Below, piece by piece: positions 61,340-64,000 of a stretch of 64,000 nt of DNA (position 1 is the first letter of the stretch; the number at the start of each line of letters is the position of its first letter). The stretch comes from Acanthornis magna (lineage: Eukaryota; Chordata; Aves; Passeriformes; Acanthizidae), in contig JAWUZG010000029.1 in the NCBI GenBank assembly GCA_036785705.1, positions 16,941,501 to 17,005,500 of the forward strand. Reading direction: 5' to 3'. The position numbers and the translations under genes are program-made. The notes below the pieces were generated by a model. It ran no database searches. It had not been told where the DNA came from and saw only the letters and a list, made by a program, of their open reading frames with translations.

Positions 61340-62731
61340 TGTCGTGGGTTTGACCCTGGCTAAATGCCAGGCACCTACGACGTTTGCTCTCTATGCTCTC
61401 TCCTGCTGCAGCTATGCAGAGGAGAGGGAAAATTAACACAAAACACTGGACTTATGAATTGAGATAAGACCACTGATAAGGGGACATACGAGATTCAGGG
61501 CAAAAGCAGGCGGGAAACTTAAAGATGCAAAAAAAGTGATTTATTAATCTAACAGAGTCGGAGGATAAATCAGAGGTAAAAATAAGCTCTTAAGACACCG
61601 TTTCTTCACTCACCCCCCCTTCCCTCTTAAGGCACCGCTTCCCAGCTCACCCCCTCCCTCCTTCCAACTAACCAACAACTCCCGGGCAGAGGCAGGGTGT
61701 GGGGTTTTTTTCCTTAAGTCAGTCCATCACAATTCTTCTACTGCAGACACTGTTTCTCTATTCACCCCCTCCCTCCATTCAACCAACAGATCCGGGCTGG
61801 GGCAAGATACGTGGCTTTTCTTAATCAGTCCAACGCCACAATTTTTCTGCTACAAACGCTGTTTCTCTACTCACCCCCATCCCTATTAAGGCCATTTCTC
61901 AGCTCACCCCCTCCCTCCTTCCTTCCAATCAACAGCTCCGGGGTGGGGGCAGGGTATGGGGGTTTTCTTTTGGTCAGGGTCAGTCTATCAGGGAGAAGAA
62001 TCCTCTACTTAGCCATGGGGGTCCCTCCCACGAGAGACAGTTCTTTGAGAACTTCTTTGGCGTGGGTCCAATCTCACGAGCAGCCCCGCCCGATTGCTGC
62101 TGTCCGAGATTCTCTCCAGGCTGCAGAATTCCAAGCCGAGGCCAGGCTGTTTCCATCCCGGGAGCAAGGCCTTTCTCTCTCCTGCAAGGCCTTTGCAACT
62201 CTCAGTCTCTACTGGAACTCCCACTGGATCACAGCTTCCTGCAGGCATCCACCTGCTCCTCTGGCATGGACACCTCCCCATGGGCTGTGGGGGGGTCTCT
62301 GCATCCCCTGGACTCCATGGGCTGCAGGGGGACCACCTGCTCCCCCCATGGTCTTCACCACGGCTGGCAGAGGGTTTTCAGCTCCGGCGCCTGGAGCACC
62401 TCCTCCCCCACCTTCTCCACTGACCTTGGTGCCTCCATGTTGTTCTCCCTCACATATTTTTACCTCCTCCTCCTACTTCCCTGGCTAAAAAGAAGTGCGT
62501 GCTCACATTATTTTGATTTCTTCTTAAATATGTTTTCACAGAGGCGTAACTAACATCTCTAATTGGCCCAGGTTTGGCCAGCAGCATGTCCATCATCGTC
62601 AGAGCCATCAGAGATTGGCTCTGCTGGACAAGGTGGAGAAATTATCAGAATCTTTACTCAGGACATGCAGGAGCCATCTTTGTACCCCACCCTATCCACT
62701 GGCAAAAACTGGGCCAGGCAAAACTACCACA
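61340..62731 (-). mobile_element. Solo LTR, 1.36 kb family, copy 2 (inverted)
   Basis: Reverse complement starts TGTGGTAGTTTTGCC and ends GGGTCAAACCCACGACA. Flanks ATTGT (61335-61339) and ATCGT (62732-62736) match at 4 of 5 bases. It is colinear with the copy at 36811-38167, including the GC-rich frame region, the GGAGGGAGGG-type internal repeats and AATAAA (minus strand, 61545-61540). The 225-codon plus-strand frame at 61811-62488 is antisense to the LTR and is not called a gene. Confidence 0.92.
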
Positions 62732-62736
62732 ATCGT

Positions 62737-64000
62737 GAAAGTTCAGTGTTTGTCAATGGCTATTTTTCTTCTGTTAAATGAACTGACCGTCTTCTCTGAG
62801 ACTACAATACTGCTTTTATTACACAAAGATTAGAATCTCCCACATAGTCAGAGCTAGACAGCTGAAGACTAGAATTCACATATTTAAATAACAGGAGGAA
62901 AAAAGGCTATTTCTGAACATACTTGGTTTATTCTGTTCATAAAGGAAAAAAACAAAAAAGAGCATAAGAAAACTTAAAATTCAGATACATCAAGCACCTT
63001 AAAATACTGCCAGCTAATGTTAATTTTTTAAAAATTATCTTTCACATAGAATCTCCAGTAAAATCTCTTCCCAGTGCAGATGAATTCTTGCAGGTAAACA
63101 AACACACTGAGCTGACATGCATGTTTCCACTCTCTGTCTTGATAGTTCCTAATAAACCTATATACAGAAGCCACAAAGAACTGCAGGAATGTGCAACCTA
63201 ACCCTTTTGTGACATAATGCAGGTAACAAGGCCAAATACCAAAGAGCTACCAAGGGTTCTCTGGTAGCAATTTCTGATGTGCTAAGAACCAAATATTAAA
63301 AACAAACAATTTTTTTTTTTTTTTTTAAATCACAAAAAACCCAATCAGTAAATCTGTCAAGGAAACAACTAGGAACAATTAACAAGGAACAACCAGGAAA
63401 TTTACCAAATTCTGCACAGAAAGCAGAGAAAGCAAAAGAAGAGGTCAGACCTGGGCTAGAAAAAGGACAGACAGAAGCAGCTGTGTGTCAGAACACTGGC
63501 CGGAAAAAAAATAGCTGAGAGGACTGAAGATGCACGTCACTACATCAGTCACTAAGAAATAGAAGAAATGTTGCTAATACTAATGCAGTGAATATTTTTA
63601 CCCATTTCATACAGGCTCACAGCTTGAGTTTTCTCTCCTACCCTGACAATCCCACTTGAGGCAAGTGTGCTACACTAATACATATTCAATTTAGCATTTC
63701 ATTCGGGTACTGTGTGCAGCACAGAAGTGACATCTTTCACCTCTTTTCTACCTGCTATCCTTCAGAAAAAAACAGCATCCAGGATAGAGGTACACAGAGG
63801 TAAGGAAGCAGACAGTTGCACACTGCATATATATGTGCATTCATTAGCTGCTGTACTAAGGAAGCATGGACACTGAAAGCGCATTTATCAGGGAGGTCAT
63901 CAGATTATTACATCTTCAAAAAGCAGAAGATAACAAGCTTTCCAAGTCTGCATAAAAATCTCAGTAAAGGTATTCAGCAGGATGAAGAAATGGCAGTCTC
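62737..64000. other. AT-rich DNA, no feature recognised
   Basis: A T(16) run near 63311 and short frames only. Confidence 0.4.

Noticed and set aside
61811..62488. 225-codon plus-strand frame as a gene
   Set aside because: It is antisense within a solo LTR, and the sister copy at 36811-38167 shows no equally long antisense frame.

Overview
This is nuclear DNA from a bird, and it is gene-poor and mostly non-coding. The evidence is a CR1 LINE with the typical avian 3' end (GGTCCCTTCCAACC...TGATTCTATGG), a second CR1 tail, an envelope-less ERV-L class provirus, and many solo LTRs with retroviral target-site duplications (TSDs). The background is AT-rich with simple repeats. No bacterial signal, rRNA, tRNA or CRISPR was seen. 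The species cannot be told from the sequence.

Layout. 1-3.7 kb: AT-rich DNA holding an LTR (811-1680) that is itself split by a smaller solo LTR (1073-1336, TSD GACCTC). 3.7-6.9 kb: a 5'-truncated, decayed CR1 whose ORF2 is interrupted by about 480 bp of unrelated sequence. 7.5-10.6 kb: two class II-like solo LTRs with perfect 6-bp TSDs. 10.6-36.8 kb: about 26 kb of AT-rich DNA with microsatellites but no recognisable transposon. Weak exon-like signals on the minus strand (here and at 3.1 kb) raise the possibility of an intron or 3' region of an unrecognised gene. 36.8-62.7 kb: a dense retroelement block. It contains two copies of a 1.36-1.39 kb LTR in opposite orientation, a complete but dead ERV-L provirus (42398-49735), an inverted solo LTR of that provirus (59449-60354), a GC-rich LTR-like promoter/polyA cassette (51.4-52.3 kb), two more LTRs at 53.3-54.2 kb, and CR1 relics.

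The provirus reads 5' LTR, Leu-type primer binding site, hydrophobic leader frame, a 21-bp tandem repeat encoding heptapeptides, gag, pro, RT, RNase H, integrase, 3' LTR. There is no room for env. It carries several frameshifts and stops; one RNase H catalytic Asp is Asn, and a stop follows the integrase catalytic Glu. The most interesting points are the leader frame before gag, the heptad repeat, an RFX-type X-box kept in all three LTR copies (next to a kappaB-like site in the 3' LTR), the long R-region LTRs with reading frames, and the interrupted CR1. Host protein-coding content is at best a few tentative exons.
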